Shown: in pieces, positions 42,168 to 50,294 of the stretch
How the letters are laid out: each line of letters opens with the position of its first letter
Numbering within the stretch: the stretch's first letter is position 1
Source: Jeongeupia sp. USM3
GTDB taxonomy: Bacteria; Pseudomonadota; Gammaproteobacteria; Burkholderiales; Chitinibacteraceae
NCBI RefSeq assembly: GCF_001808185.1
Contig: NZ_CP017668.1
Location: forward strand, 1,550,001 to 1,614,000
Reading direction: 5' to 3'
DNA length: 64,000 bases
The notes under the pieces: model-generated
What the model saw: the letters and a program-made list of their open reading frames with translations, nothing else
Database searches by the model: none
What the model was told of the DNA's origin: nothing
Translations under genes and position numbers: made by a program

Positions 42168-42568
42168 TGGCTTACGACCACATAGAGGCCCACCTGTCCG
42201 GCGAGCCGTACCGCACGCTGCTTACCGACGGCCGTCACGACTGGTTCGGCGATGTCGGGCGCGAATCGGGCGGCATGGACGCCGGCCCCGACCCGCACGC
42301 GCAGCTGCTCGCCGCGCTCGGTACCTGTACGGCGATCACGGTGAAGATGTACGCGGCGCGCAAGGGATGGCCGCTGGACGACGTGCGGGTTCGGCTTGCC
42401 TATGCGCCCGACCACAAGGACGGTGATGCCCGGATCGAGCGTCGGGTCGAGTTCGTCGGCGCGCTCGATACCGAGCAGCGTTCGCGGCTGCTGGCCATCG
42501 CCAACGCCTGTCCGGTCCACAAACTGCTGACCGGCCAGATCGCCATCGCCACCACCCTCACGGAGTAA
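42167..42568 (+). CDS. OsmC family peroxiredoxin-like protein
   Basis: A 133-residue OsmC/Ohr-family protein, expected to reduce organic hydroperoxides. The two redox cysteines are in LGTCTAITVKMYA (about residue 53) and ANACPVHKLLTG (about 115). The length is that of the shorter YhfA-like branch. Two adjacent ATGs exist (42164 and 42167); the second has the better distance from the G-rich ribosome site. It overlaps the pirin 2 stop and is followed four bases later by the flavin reductase. Confidence 0.85.
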   Translation: MAYDHIEAHLSGEPYRTLLTDGRHDWFGDVGRESGGMDAGPDPHAQLLAALGTCTAITVKMYAARKGWPLDDVRVRLAYAPDHKDGDARIERRVEFVGALDTEQRSRLLAIANACPVHKLLTGQIAIATTLTE

Positions 42569-42571
42569 AGC

Positions 42572-43150
42572 ATGACCGTCCGACTGCTCGCCTTTTCCGC
42601 CAGCACCCGCATCGCCTCGTTCAACCGCAAGCTGATCGCCGTCGGCGCACAGGCCGCACGCGATGCCGGCGCCGAGGTCACGCTGATCGACCTGCTCGAC
42701 TACGAGCTGCCGCTGTACAACGGCGACCTCGAAGCCCGCGACGGCCTGCCCGACGCCGCTGCGCGGCTGCAGCAGCAGTTCGCCGCCCACCACGGCCTGT
42801 TGCTGGCTACGCCCGAATACAACGGCATGTTTCCACCGCTGTTGAAGAACACGCTCGACTGGGTCAGCCGCGCCGATGCCAGCGGCCAGTCCGGCTTGCG
42901 TTTCCTGGAGGGCAAGGTTGCCGGGCTGCTGTCGGCGTCACCGGGCGCGCTGGGCGGATTGCGCTCGCTGATCGCCAGCCGCCAGTACCTGAGCAACCTC
43001 GGCTTTCTGGTGACTCCGCAGCAGCAGGCGGTCGGCGGTGCGCATCAGGCCTTTGACGAAGGCGGCGCGCTGACCGACACCCGCTCGCAGGCCGGCGTCG
43101 AGAAGGTCGCGCACGCGCTGGTCCGGCTGGCGCGGCAGACGCAGGAATGA
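42572..43150 (+). CDS. NAD(P)H-dependent FMN reductase
   Basis: A 192-residue flavodoxin-fold oxidoreductase of the NADPH-dependent FMN reductase family (ChrR/YieF-like). The FMN-binding motif FSASTRIASFNRKL is at residues 8-21 and LLLATPEYNGMFPPLLKNTLDW at about 76-97. It would reduce quinones, flavins or metal ions. It is the last gene in the pirin-pirin-OsmC run, with GGAG before its ATG, and is followed nine bases after its stop by repeat R4. Confidence 0.9.
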   Translation: MTVRLLAFSASTRIASFNRKLIAVGAQAARDAGAEVTLIDLLDYELPLYNGDLEARDGLPDAAARLQQQFAAHHGLLLATPEYNGMFPPLLKNTLDWVSRADASGQSGLRFLEGKVAGLLSASPGALGGLRSLIASRQYLSNLGFLVTPQQQAVGGAHQAFDEGGALTDTRSQAGVEKVAHALVRLARQTQE

Positions 43151-43158
43151 GAGCGGCA

Positions 43159-43255
43159 AACAAAACCCAGTGCAACGGTGCTGGCAAGGCGTACGAAACG
43201 CAGGCAGTACAAGGAGTACGGCAAGTGAGTACAACGCAGCCAGCAGGGTTTTGTT
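43159..43255 (+). repeat. Dispersed palindromic repeat, copy R4 (short class)
   Basis: A 97-bp palindrome with perfect outer arms AACAAAACCC and GGGTTTTGTT. Inside are GTGCTGGCAAGGCGTACGAA, a GTACAAGGAGTACGG centre and GAGTACAACGCAGCCAGC. It fills the gap between two convergent genes, nine bases after one stop and ten before the other. Confidence 0.93.
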
Positions 43256-43265
43256 AGCTACTCGT

Positions 43266-43589
43266 TCAGCCGGCCTGCGCCGCCAGCCAGACCCTGGCCT
43301 GCTCGCCGACGAAACGCCGGCCGGCGTTGTCGCCGGCTATCCATTCGTCCGGCGAGAACAGCGTGAACAACCCGACCTTGGCCAGCGTCGGCACGGCCAG
43401 TTTCAGCTCGTCCTCGACGGCGCCGCGCTCGCCCTTGTTGTAGAGCTCGACGTTGAGCAGCATCGTCGCCACGGTGCCGGTCTGGACGCGGCTGCCGTCC
43501 TTCAGCTGCACCGCGGGCAGCACTTCGCCGTCGGCGACGATCTTGCGGTTGATGCTGCCGAGCTGTTCGGTGTTCGCCGGACCGGTCAT
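43266..43589 (-). CDS. Conserved hypothetical protein, about 107 residues
   Basis: A 107-residue soluble protein that I do not recognise. It is acidic, without membrane segments or cysteines, and shows QLGSINRKIVADGEVLPAVQ and FSPDEWIAGDNAGRRFVGEQ as its most regular segments. The ATG at 43589 has AGGA nine bases upstream; the frame is open to 43646. It is convergent with the flavin reductase across repeat R4, and 61 bp downstream of the FlxA-like gene. Confidence 0.7.
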   Translation of the reverse strand: MTGPANTEQLGSINRKIVADGEVLPAVQLKDGSRVQTGTVATMLLNVELYNKGERGAVEDELKLAVPTLAKVGLFTLFSPDEWIAGDNAGRRFVGEQARVWLAAQAG

Positions 43590-43650
43590 GATTTCATCCT
43601 GAAATATCAACAAACAGATTTTCATCCGCCCGCAGGACGGAGGCAAGCGC

Positions 43651-43992
43651 TCAGACCTTCACGTCCACCGAACCGGTCACCGCCCGCACCGCTTCGGCCA
43701 CCGGGTTGGCCTCCTGCCTTGCGCGGGCCGGCGCATGCTTGTCGCCGCGCTCGCTGCGCTGTTCGATCAGCTGGCGCAGCCGCTCCTGCAGCATCGCCAG
43801 TTGCGCCTGCAGCAGCTGCTGGATTTCCTGCTTTTCCTTCGGCCCCAGCGAGTCGTCGTGCACGAGCTGGCTGATCCGGTCCTGCGTGTCCTGAATCTTC
43901 TCCTTGACCCGCTCGATCTGCTCGTTGATGTTGCCGCCGCCGGCAACGGGCTGGGTAGTGGTACCGAGATTCGGGACCGAGATCGTCGACAT
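43651..43992 (-). CDS. FlxA-like small coiled-coil protein
   Basis: A 113-residue protein similar in layout to E. coli FlxA (110 residues): a short Thr/Gly-rich N-terminus, a long charged helix (NEQIERVKEKIQDTQDRISQ; GPKEKQEIQQLLQAQLAMLQ then ERLRQLIEQ) and a variable basic tail ending TGSVDVKV. FlxA is flagellar-regulon associated, but its function is unknown, and no flagellar genes are nearby. A perfect AAGGAG is seven bases from ATG 43992. It is divergent from recG. Confidence 0.75.
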   Translation of the reverse strand: MSTISVPNLGTTTQPVAGGGNINEQIERVKEKIQDTQDRISQLVHDDSLGPKEKQEIQQLLQAQLAMLQERLRQLIEQRSERGDKHAPARARQEANPVAEAVRAVTGSVDVKV

Positions 43993-44100
43993 GACAGGCT
44001 CCTTGCTGGATATCATGCCATCGGCAATCCGGCGCGATTCTTGAGCCGGCGCGGCCCCGCCTCGCCAAAACCGGCCAAATCCGCTACAGTCCAAGGCAAC

Positions 44101-44114
44101 AGAACAATCGTTCT
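44101..44114. promoter_or_regulatory. GAAC-N4-GTTC palindrome upstream of recG
   Basis: AGAACAATCGTTCT is a perfect inverted repeat with a four-base centre, six bases before the recG start. Its form resembles the Gram-positive LexA box, but betaproteobacterial LexA normally uses CTGT-N8-ACAG, so the match may be chance. Confidence 0.3.
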
Positions 44115-44120
44115 AGCCCG

Positions 44121-46145
44121 ATGGACCTTGCCCAACTCCAGCCCGGCCTGCGCACCCGTTTGTTGAAGCTCGGCATCAGCCGCGCCTTCGATCTGGTGCT
44201 GCACCTGCCGATGCGCTACGAAGACGAAACCCAGCTCTACCCGATCGCCGAAGCGCCGGTCGGCACCGCTGCGCTGGTCGAAGGCGAAGTCACCGGCTGC
44301 GAGACCACGTTCCGGCCGAAGAAACAGCTCGTCGCCCGGGTTCGCGACGCCAGCGGCACGCTGGTGGTACGACTGATCCACTTCTACCCGAACCAGGCCC
44401 AGCAGCTCGCCGTCGGCAAGCGGGTGCGGCTGTACGGCGAAATCCGCCACGGCTTCTGGGGCGACGAAATGGTCCACCCCAAGGTCAAGACGCTGTCGGA
44501 CAAGGACTCGCTCAACGACAGCCTGACGCCGATCTACCCGACCACCGCCAACCTCTCGCAGGCGCAGCTTGCCAGACTGATCGCCAAGGCGCTGAAGGAC
44601 GAGCCGCTCACCGACACACTGCCCGCCGCGGTACGCCACGATTTCGGTTTTCCCGATTTCGCCGAGTCGGTGCGCTTCCTGCACAACCCGCCGCCCGACG
44701 TCGCCCGCGTCCAGCTGATCGAGCGCATCCACCCGACATGGCGGCGGATCAAGTTCGACGAGCTGCTGGCGCAGCAACTGAGCCTGCGCATGGCGCGCGC
44801 GGTGCGGCGCGAACGCACCGCGCCGGTGATCGCACCGCCGGGCCGGCTCGCCGCACAGCTCGTCGCCAGCCTGCCGTTCGGGCTGACGAAAGCGCAGAAC
44901 CGCGTGCTGCTCGACATCGCAAAAGACCTCGGCCAGCGCCATCCGATGCAGCGGCTGCTGCAGGGCGACGTCGGCGCCGGCAAGACCATCGTCGCCGCGA
45001 TCGCGGCCTGCCACGCGATCGAGGCCGGCTACCAGGTCGCGATGCTCGCACCGACCGAAATCCTCGCCGAGCAGCACTATGCCAAGTTCGTCCAGTGGCT
45101 CGAGCCGCTCGGCGTCAAGGTCGCCTGGCTCACCGGCAGCCTCAGGGCCCGGCCTAAGCGCGCCGCACTCGAGGACGCCGCGCTCGGCAATGCGCAGATG
45201 GTCGTCGGCACGCATGCGATCTTTCAGGGCACGGTCGAGTTCAAGAACCTCGGCCTCGCCATCGTCGACGAACAGCACCGCTTCGGCGTCGCCCAGCGGC
45301 TGGCGCTGCGCGAGAAAGGCGGCAGCCCGCACCAGCTGATGATGTCGGCGACGCCGATCCCGCGCACGCTGGCGATGAGCTTCTACGCCGATCTCGACGT
45401 CAGCGTCATCGACGAACTGCCGCCGGGGCGCACGCCCATCGTCACCAAGCTCGTCTCGGACGCGCGCCGCGACGAGATCATCGAGCGCATCGCCAGCAAG
45501 GTGCTCGAAGGCCGACAGGTGTACTGGGTCTGCCCGCTGATCGAGGAGTCCGAAGCGCTGCAGCTGCAGACCGCCGTCGACACCCACGCGCAGCTGACCG
45601 AGGAACTCGAAGGCATCGCCATCGGCCTCGTCCACGGCAAGATGAAACCGGCCGAAAAAGCCGCGGTGATGGACGCGTTCAAGCGCAACGAAATCCAGGT
45701 GCTGGTCGCGACCACGGTGATCGAGGTCGGCGTCGACGTCCCCAACGCCAGCCTGATGGTGATCGAGCACGCCGAACGGATGGGGCTGGCGCAACTGCAC
45801 CAGCTGCGCGGCCGCGTCGGCCGGGGCGCGCACGCCAGCCTGTGCATCCTGCTTTACACCGGCCCCTTGGGCGATACCGCCAAGGCGCGGCTCAAGGTCA
45901 TCTACGAGTCCACCGACGGCTTCGAGATTGCCCGCCAGGACCTGCAGATCCGCGGCCCGGGCGAGCTCGCCGGCGTGCGCCAGTCCGGCGTGCCGATGCT
46001 GCGCTTCGCCGATCTGGAAGCCGACGCCGATCTGCTGGATGCAGCGCGCGAGGTCGCCGAGAACATCCTCGCCACCGAGCCGCAGCTGGCGATTCCGCAC
46101 CTCGACCGCTGGCTGCCGGGGCGCGAAGCGCTGCTGCGGGTCTGA
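44121..46145 (+). CDS. recG: ATP-dependent DNA helicase RecG
   Basis: A 674-residue superfamily 2 helicase that regresses stalled replication forks and processes branched DNA. The N-terminal wedge/OB domain (about 1-200) is followed by the helicase core: LLQGDVGAGKTIVAA (Walker A), AMLAPTEILAEQHY, IVDEQHRFGV (DEQH box), MSATPIPRTLAM (motif III), then TTVIEVGVDVPNA and HQLRGRVGRG (motifs V and VI) and the RecG C-terminal segment. Length is normal for the family. It is followed six bases later by ybaN. Confidence 0.96.
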   Translation: MDLAQLQPGLRTRLLKLGISRAFDLVLHLPMRYEDETQLYPIAEAPVGTAALVEGEVTGCETTFRPKKQLVARVRDASGTLVVRLIHFYPNQAQQLAVGKRVRLYGEIRHGFWGDEMVHPKVKTLSDKDSLNDSLTPIYPTTANLSQAQLARLIAKALKDEPLTDTLPAAVRHDFGFPDFAESVRFLHNPPPDVARVQLIERIHPTWRRIKFDELLAQQLSLRMARAVRRERTAPVIAPPGRLAAQLVASLPFGLTKAQNRVLLDIAKDLGQRHPMQRLLQGDVGAGKTIVAAIAACHAIEAGYQVAMLAPTEILAEQHYAKFVQWLEPLGVKVAWLTGSLRARPKRAALEDAALGNAQMVVGTHAIFQGTVEFKNLGLAIVDEQHRFGVAQRLALREKGGSPHQLMMSATPIPRTLAMSFYADLDVSVIDELPPGRTPIVTKLVSDARRDEIIERIASKVLEGRQVYWVCPLIEESEALQLQTAVDTHAQLTEELEGIAIGLVHGKMKPAEKAAVMDAFKRNEIQVLVATTVIEVGVDVPNASLMVIEHAERMGLAQLHQLRGRVGRGAHASLCILLYTGPLGDTAKARLKVIYESTDGFEIARQDLQIRGPGELAGVRQSGVPMLRFADLEADADLLDAAREVAENILATEPQLAIPHLDRWLPGREALLRV

Positions 46146-46151
46146 ACGCCG

Positions 46152-46505
46152 ATGGTCCGTCGCAACTTCTGGCGTATCGCCGGCGTCATCGCACTGGCGC
46201 TCGGTGCAATCGGCGTGGTGCTGCCGCTGTTGCCGACGACCCCGTTCGTCCTGCTCGCCGCGTTCTGCTTCGCCCGCGGCGAACCGGCTTGGCACGCCTG
46301 GCTGCTGCGGCACCGGGTTTTCGGACCGCTGATCAAAGACTGGGAAGCCCGCGGCGCCGTCCCGCGCCGGGCCAAATGGCTCGCGACGATCATGATGGCC
46401 GCGAGCCTGGTGATCAGCGCGCTGCTGATCCGCAGCAACGCAGTATGGTTCGCCGGGATTTCGATGGCGGTGGTGCTGGTCTGGTTGTGGCGGCGGCCGG
46501 AGTGA
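46152..46505 (+). CDS. ybaN: DUF454 family inner membrane protein (YbaN-like)
   Basis: A 117-residue small membrane protein of the DUF454 family. It matches the family in LGAIGVVLPLLPTTPFVLLAAFCFARG (first helices) and in the basic loop FGPLIKDWEARGAVPRRAKW, followed by two more helices. Function unknown. It starts six bases after recG, so it is probably cotranscribed, and converges with lrgB across 7 bp. Confidence 0.87.
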   Translation: MVRRNFWRIAGVIALALGAIGVVLPLLPTTPFVLLAAFCFARGEPAWHAWLLRHRVFGPLIKDWEARGAVPRRAKWLATIMMAASLVISALLIRSNAVWFAGISMAVVLVWLWRRPE

Positions 46506-46512
46506 TCAAGCG

Positions 46513-47229
46513 TCAATGCGGCCAGAACGCCAGAATGACCGGCAGCACAATCGACGTCAGCACGCCGTTCAGCCCCATCGCCAACCCGGAGAACGCGCCG
46601 GTTGTCGTCGACAGCTGAAAGCCGCGTGCAGTGCCGACGCCGTGGGCGGCGACGCCGAGCGCGAGGCCCTGTTCGATTTCGCCGGTGACCTTGAGCCAGC
46701 GCATCAGCGGCACGACGATGATGGCGCCGACGATGCCGGTGATGATGACGAGGTTGGCCGTCAGCGGTGCCAAGCCGCCGAGCTTGTCGGCCAGCGCCAT
46801 GGCGATCGGCGTGGTCACCGACTTCGGCGCGAACGAGACCTGCACCGGCCACGACAGGCCGAACAGCCGCCCCAGCAGCAGCGCCGAGACGATGCCGGTG
46901 ACGCCGCCGACGAAGAGCGACACCGACAGCGGCACGAGCAGCGAGCGCACGCGCTGCAGGTTGTCGTACAGCGGCACCGCGAGCGCGACGGTCGCCGGGC
47001 CGAGCAGCAGATGGAAGAAGCGCGCGCCGCTGAAATAATCCGGATACGGCACGCGGGCGACGCCGAGGATGGCGATGATCAGCGCGATCGCGACCAGCAC
47101 CGGGTGCAGCAGCGGATTGTGGCCGCTCTTGCGGTAAAGCTTTTCGGCCAGCAGGTAGGCGAGCCCGGTGACCAGCAGCCACAACAGCGGTGCGGCCTTG
47201 AGCGAGGCGAACGCGGCGTCAAAGTTCAT
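46513..47229 (-). CDS. lrgB: LrgB/CidB family membrane protein
   Basis: A 238-residue membrane protein with about seven hydrophobic segments. Family motifs: GPATVALAVPLYDNLQRVRS (about residues 78-97), SFAPKSVTTPIAMALADKLGG and GVAAHGVGTARGFQL. LrgB pairs with LrgA in a holin/antiholin-like or pyruvate/glycolate transport system. It starts 11 bp inside lrgA, so the two are coupled. Last gene of the queG-to-lrgB run. Confidence 0.92.
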   Translation of the reverse strand: MNFDAAFASLKAAPLLWLLVTGLAYLLAEKLYRKSGHNPLLHPVLVAIALIIAILGVARVPYPDYFSGARFFHLLLGPATVALAVPLYDNLQRVRSLLVPLSVSLFVGGVTGIVSALLLGRLFGLSWPVQVSFAPKSVTTPIAMALADKLGGLAPLTANLVIITGIVGAIIVVPLMRWLKVTGEIEQGLALGVAAHGVGTARGFQLSTTTGAFSGLAMGLNGVLTSIVLPVILAFWPH

Positions 47230-47623
47230 CGGCCTTCCCCCGATGATTCTGCCGGCGCGCCAGCACCCGCTTGCGCAGTTTGCGGCGATGGCGGTTCATC
47301 ATCGCCTTCATCGTCAGCGCCGTCGCCGCCATGGTGATCACCAGCGATCCGAGCAGCACCGGCAGCATCGCCAAGCCCTGATCGCGCAGCACCGGGCCGA
47401 GCAGCATCAGCCCGACACCGGCCGGTACGAACAGCAGCCCCAGATAGCCGAGCAGCCCCTGCGCAACCTGCGCCAGCCGCGGGTCGACCTCGCGATGCCA
47501 GACGCACCATGCGGCCAGCAGCAGCATGCCGAGCACCGGACCGGGCAGCGGCAGGTGCAGCAGGGTCGAGCCGGCTTCGCCGATCAGTTGGAACAGCACC
47601 AGCACGCAGAATCCGTACAGCAC
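47219..47623 (-). CDS. lrgA: LrgA/CidA family holin-like protein
   Basis: A 134-residue protein with four hydrophobic segments; LPLPGPVLGMLLLAAWCVWH near residue 25 and FVPAGVGLMLLGPVLRDQG near 66 are the family's conserved regions. A basic tail (NRHRRKLRKRVLARRQNHRG) follows. It begins with GTG at 47623, with GGAG eight bases upstream. Repeat R5 lies between it and murI upstream, and its 3' end overlaps lrgB. Confidence 0.88.
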   Translation of the reverse strand: MLYGFCVLVLFQLIGEAGSTLLHLPLPGPVLGMLLLAAWCVWHREVDPRLAQVAQGLLGYLGLLFVPAGVGLMLLGPVLRDQGLAMLPVLLGSLVITMAATALTMKAMMNRHRRKLRKRVLARRQNHRGKADEL

Positions 47624-47680
47624 TTATGCAACTCCCCCGAACGGTCCGTTGACACCCCGACCACACCGACGACGCGGCAA

Positions 47681-47784
47681 GCGCGATTCATAAAACCACG
47701 CTGGCAAGGCGTGCGAAGCGCAGACAGTACAAGCAAGTACGGCAAGCGAGCACAACGCAGCCAGCGGGGTTTTATGCATCGCGC
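47681..47784 (+). repeat. Dispersed palindromic repeat, copy R5 (short class)
   Basis: A 104-bp palindrome; the outer arms GCGCGATTCATAAAACC and GGTTTTATGCATCGCGC match at 16 of 17 positions. CGCTGGCAAGGCGTGCGAAG and GAGCACAACGCAGCCAGCG lie inside. Its last base is the final base of the murI stop codon on the reverse strand. Confidence 0.93.
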
Positions 47785-48593
47785 TAGAGGCTGACGAGTT
47801 CGACCTTGCCCAGACTCCGCCCCAGAAAACGTTCGCCGATGGTCTGGAACTTCACCGGTACGTCGGTCACATAGCAACGATAGTCCGGCCGGCCGCGGCT
47901 CGGGTTGGCCAGCCCCTGCTCGGCCAGCAGTCCGGCGGCCTGATCGGCGATCGCCAGCGCCGAATCGACCAGCTGCATCCGGCTGCCGGTGACGTCGAGC
48001 AGCATCGGCTTGAGCAAGGGGTAATGGGTACAGCCGAGCACCAGCGTGTCGATGCTTTCGACGAACACCGGCCGCAGGTATTCCTGCGCGACCATCCGCG
48101 TCACCGGGTGGTCGATCCAGCCCTCCTCGACCAGCGGCACGAACAGCGGGCACGCCTGCGAATAGACGCGGTAGCCGGGTTCGAGCGCGTGGATCGCGCG
48201 GGCGTAGGCGTTGGAATTGATCGTCGTCGGCGTGCCGATCACGCCGATGCCGCCCGACTTCGTCCGCCGGGCCGCCTCGAACGCGCCGGCCTCGATCACG
48301 TCGAGCACCGGTACCGGCGACGCCTCGCGCACCTTGTCGGCGGCGACGGCGGCCATGGTATTGCAGGCGATGATCAGCATCTTGACGTTCTGCTCGCGCA
48401 GGAAGTCGGCGATCTGCTGGGTGAAATGCTCGATGGTGGCGACCGATTTCACGCCATAGGGCACGCGCGCGGTATCGCCGAAATAGATGATGTTCTCGAA
48501 CGGCAGCCGGTCCATCAGCGCACGGACCACGGTCAGGCCGCCGACACCGGAATCGAATACGCCGATGGCGTGCGATGGTTGAGCGTTCTGCAT
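47784..48593 (-). CDS. murI: Glutamate racemase
   Basis: A 269-residue cofactor-independent racemase that makes D-glutamate for peptidoglycan. The two catalytic cysteines are in IIACNTMAAVA (about residue 75) and LVLGCTHYPLLKPML (about 185). The N-terminal IGVFDSGVGGLTVVRAL motif is also typical. The frame opens at 48638, but ATG 48593 has GGGGAA spaced six bases before. It lies 52 bp after pxpA, whose product (with pxpB/C) yields L-glutamate, MurI's substrate. Confidence 0.94.
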   Translation of the reverse strand: MQNAQPSHAIGVFDSGVGGLTVVRALMDRLPFENIIYFGDTARVPYGVKSVATIEHFTQQIADFLREQNVKMLIIACNTMAAVAADKVREASPVPVLDVIEAGAFEAARRTKSGGIGVIGTPTTINSNAYARAIHALEPGYRVYSQACPLFVPLVEEGWIDHPVTRMVAQEYLRPVFVESIDTLVLGCTHYPLLKPMLLDVTGSRMQLVDSALAIADQAAGLLAEQGLANPSRGRPDYRCYVTDVPVKFQTIGERFLGRSLGKVELVSL

Positions 48594-48645
48594 TCTGTTC
48601 CCCGAAAGCGGGCATTCTACGCCGGCCTGCAAGGGCAAAACAGCA

Positions 48646-49365
48646 TCAAACGCGCCGGGGAAAGCGCTTGCGCAAGGTTTGGGCGAATTTCAGCGCGTGG
48701 GCATTGTCGCCGTGGATGCAGACCGAATCGGCGGCCAGCGGCAGCCAGGCACCGCTTTGCGCGTAGACGCCGCCCTTGCGCCACAGGCTCTCGACCTGGG
48801 CGATCGCGGCAACGTCGTCGAGCACCGCGCCCGGCTCGCCGCGCGGCACCAGGCTGCCGTCGCCCTGGTAGGCGCGGTCGGCGAATGCCTCGCGGATCAC
48901 CGTCAGCCCGACCGCTTCGCCGGCCTTGGCGAGTTCGCTGCCGGCCAGCGCCATCAGCGCCAGCGACGGGTCGATCTCGTAGATCGACTGCGCCAGCAGC
49001 GCCGCCAGCGGCGGATCGTGCGCCGCATCGTTGTACAGCGCACCGTGCGGCTTCACGTAAGCGACCGAGACGCCAGCCTCGATGCAGACGGCCTTGAGTG
49101 CCCACAACTGTGCGGTCAGGCTGGCGATGAGCTTGGGTTCGGGCATCACCAGCGAGACGCGGCCGAAGTGTTCGCGGTCGGGATAGCTCGGGTGCGCGCC
49201 GATGCGTACGCCATGCGCACGCGCGAGCACGACGGTGTCGCGCATCGAATCGACGTCGCCGGCGTGGCCGCCGCAGGCGATGTTCGCGGCGTCGATCAGC
49301 GGCATCAGCGCCGCATCGTATTCGTAGCCTTCGCCCAGATCGGCGTTGAGTTCCAGCTGATTCAT
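48646..49365 (-). CDS. pxpA: 5-oxoprolinase subunit A
   Basis: A 239-residue LamB/YcsF-family protein. With PxpB and PxpC it cleaves 5-oxoproline to glutamate using ATP. Family motifs: LNADLGEGYEYD, NIACGGHAGD, GAHPSYPDREHFGR and AYVKPHGALYNDAAHD, plus the C-terminal IHGDNAHALKFA. The start overlaps the pxpC stop as ATGA. Order pxpB-pxpC-pxpA is common in proteobacteria. Confidence 0.93.
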   Translation of the reverse strand: MNQLELNADLGEGYEYDAALMPLIDAANIACGGHAGDVDSMRDTVVLARAHGVRIGAHPSYPDREHFGRVSLVMPEPKLIASLTAQLWALKAVCIEAGVSVAYVKPHGALYNDAAHDPPLAALLAQSIYEIDPSLALMALAGSELAKAGEAVGLTVIREAFADRAYQGDGSLVPRGEPGAVLDDVAAIAQVESLWRKGGVYAQSGAWLPLAADSVCIHGDNAHALKFAQTLRKRFPRRV

Positions 49366-50294
49366 GCGGTTCCCCGGGCCAGCGCGTAGCGAAGCCGCGC
49401 CAGCCAGTCGCGTTGCGCCGCCAGCGCGGCCAGCGCCGCGCGATGGTCGACTTCGACAAAACGCAGCGTGTCGCCGGGCTTGAACTGTCCGGCGCGCCAC
49501 AGGTCGGCCTGGATGACGACCAGTGGCCGCAGATAGCCGCCGGTTGTCTGTGCATCGGCCAGCAGCACGATGGGCTCGCCCGACGGCGGCAGTTGCACGC
49601 AACCGGGCATCACCGCGTGCGAATCGAGCGACGGCGCATCGAGTTCGAGCGTCTCGCCGGTCAACCGCATTCCCATCCGGTTGCTCGCCGGACTCACCTG
49701 CCATGGCGTCGTCAGCAGCTGGCGCTGTTGCTCATGGCCGAGCTGCGACCAGTCCGGCCCCGCCAGCACGCGCAGATGCTCGCCGCGCTCGGCCTGGGCA
49801 ATGGCCACCCCGGGCACCCGCGGCCCGGCGTCGCCGCATTCGATGACGTCGTCGCGCCGCAGCGCCCGACCGTGAAAGCCGCCCATGCCGGCGATCAGCC
49901 CGGTCGAGCGGCTGCCGAGCACCGGCGCGACCGCCACGCCGCCGGCCAGGGCCAGATACGCGCGCGCGCCGCGTACGACAAAGCCGAAGCGCAACACGGC
50001 GCCCGCGCCGGCCGTGTAGCGGTGCGCCGGATTCAGCGCGATGCCGTCGAGCGTCACCGGCATCGCGGCACCGGCCCAGGCGAACGTCGTTGCCGACTCG
50101 AAGCGCAGCGCCACCCCGCCGAGCGTGATCTCGAGCCCGGCGGCGCCTTCGTCGTTGCCGGCGACGAGATTGGCCAGCCGCAACGACAGCGCGTCGCACG
50201 CACCGCCATGCGGCACGCCGAGCGCGGCGTAACCGCCGTGGCCGAGATCCTGCACGCTCGTCAGCGGGCCGGGCTTGAGAACGGTCAGTGTCAT
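49362..50294 (-). CDS. pxpC: 5-oxoprolinase subunit C (biotin-dependent carboxyltransferase family)
   Basis: A 310-residue KipA/PxpC-family protein. It shows VLKPGPLTSVQDLGHGGYAA at the start, VPHGGACDALSLRLANLVAG, and RSTGLIAGMGGFHGRALRRDD. It couples with PxpB as the ATP-using activator of oxoproline opening. Both ends overlap neighbours as ATGA, so the pxp genes are tightly coupled. Confidence 0.93.
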   Translation of the reverse strand: MTLTVLKPGPLTSVQDLGHGGYAALGVPHGGACDALSLRLANLVAGNDEGAAGLEITLGGVALRFESATTFAWAGAAMPVTLDGIALNPAHRYTAGAGAVLRFGFVVRGARAYLALAGGVAVAPVLGSRSTGLIAGMGGFHGRALRRDDVIECGDAGPRVPGVAIAQAERGEHLRVLAGPDWSQLGHEQQRQLLTTPWQVSPASNRMGMRLTGETLELDAPSLDSHAVMPGCVQLPPSGEPIVLLADAQTTGGYLRPLVVIQADLWRAGQFKPGDTLRFVEVDHRAALAALAAQRDWLARLRYALARGTA

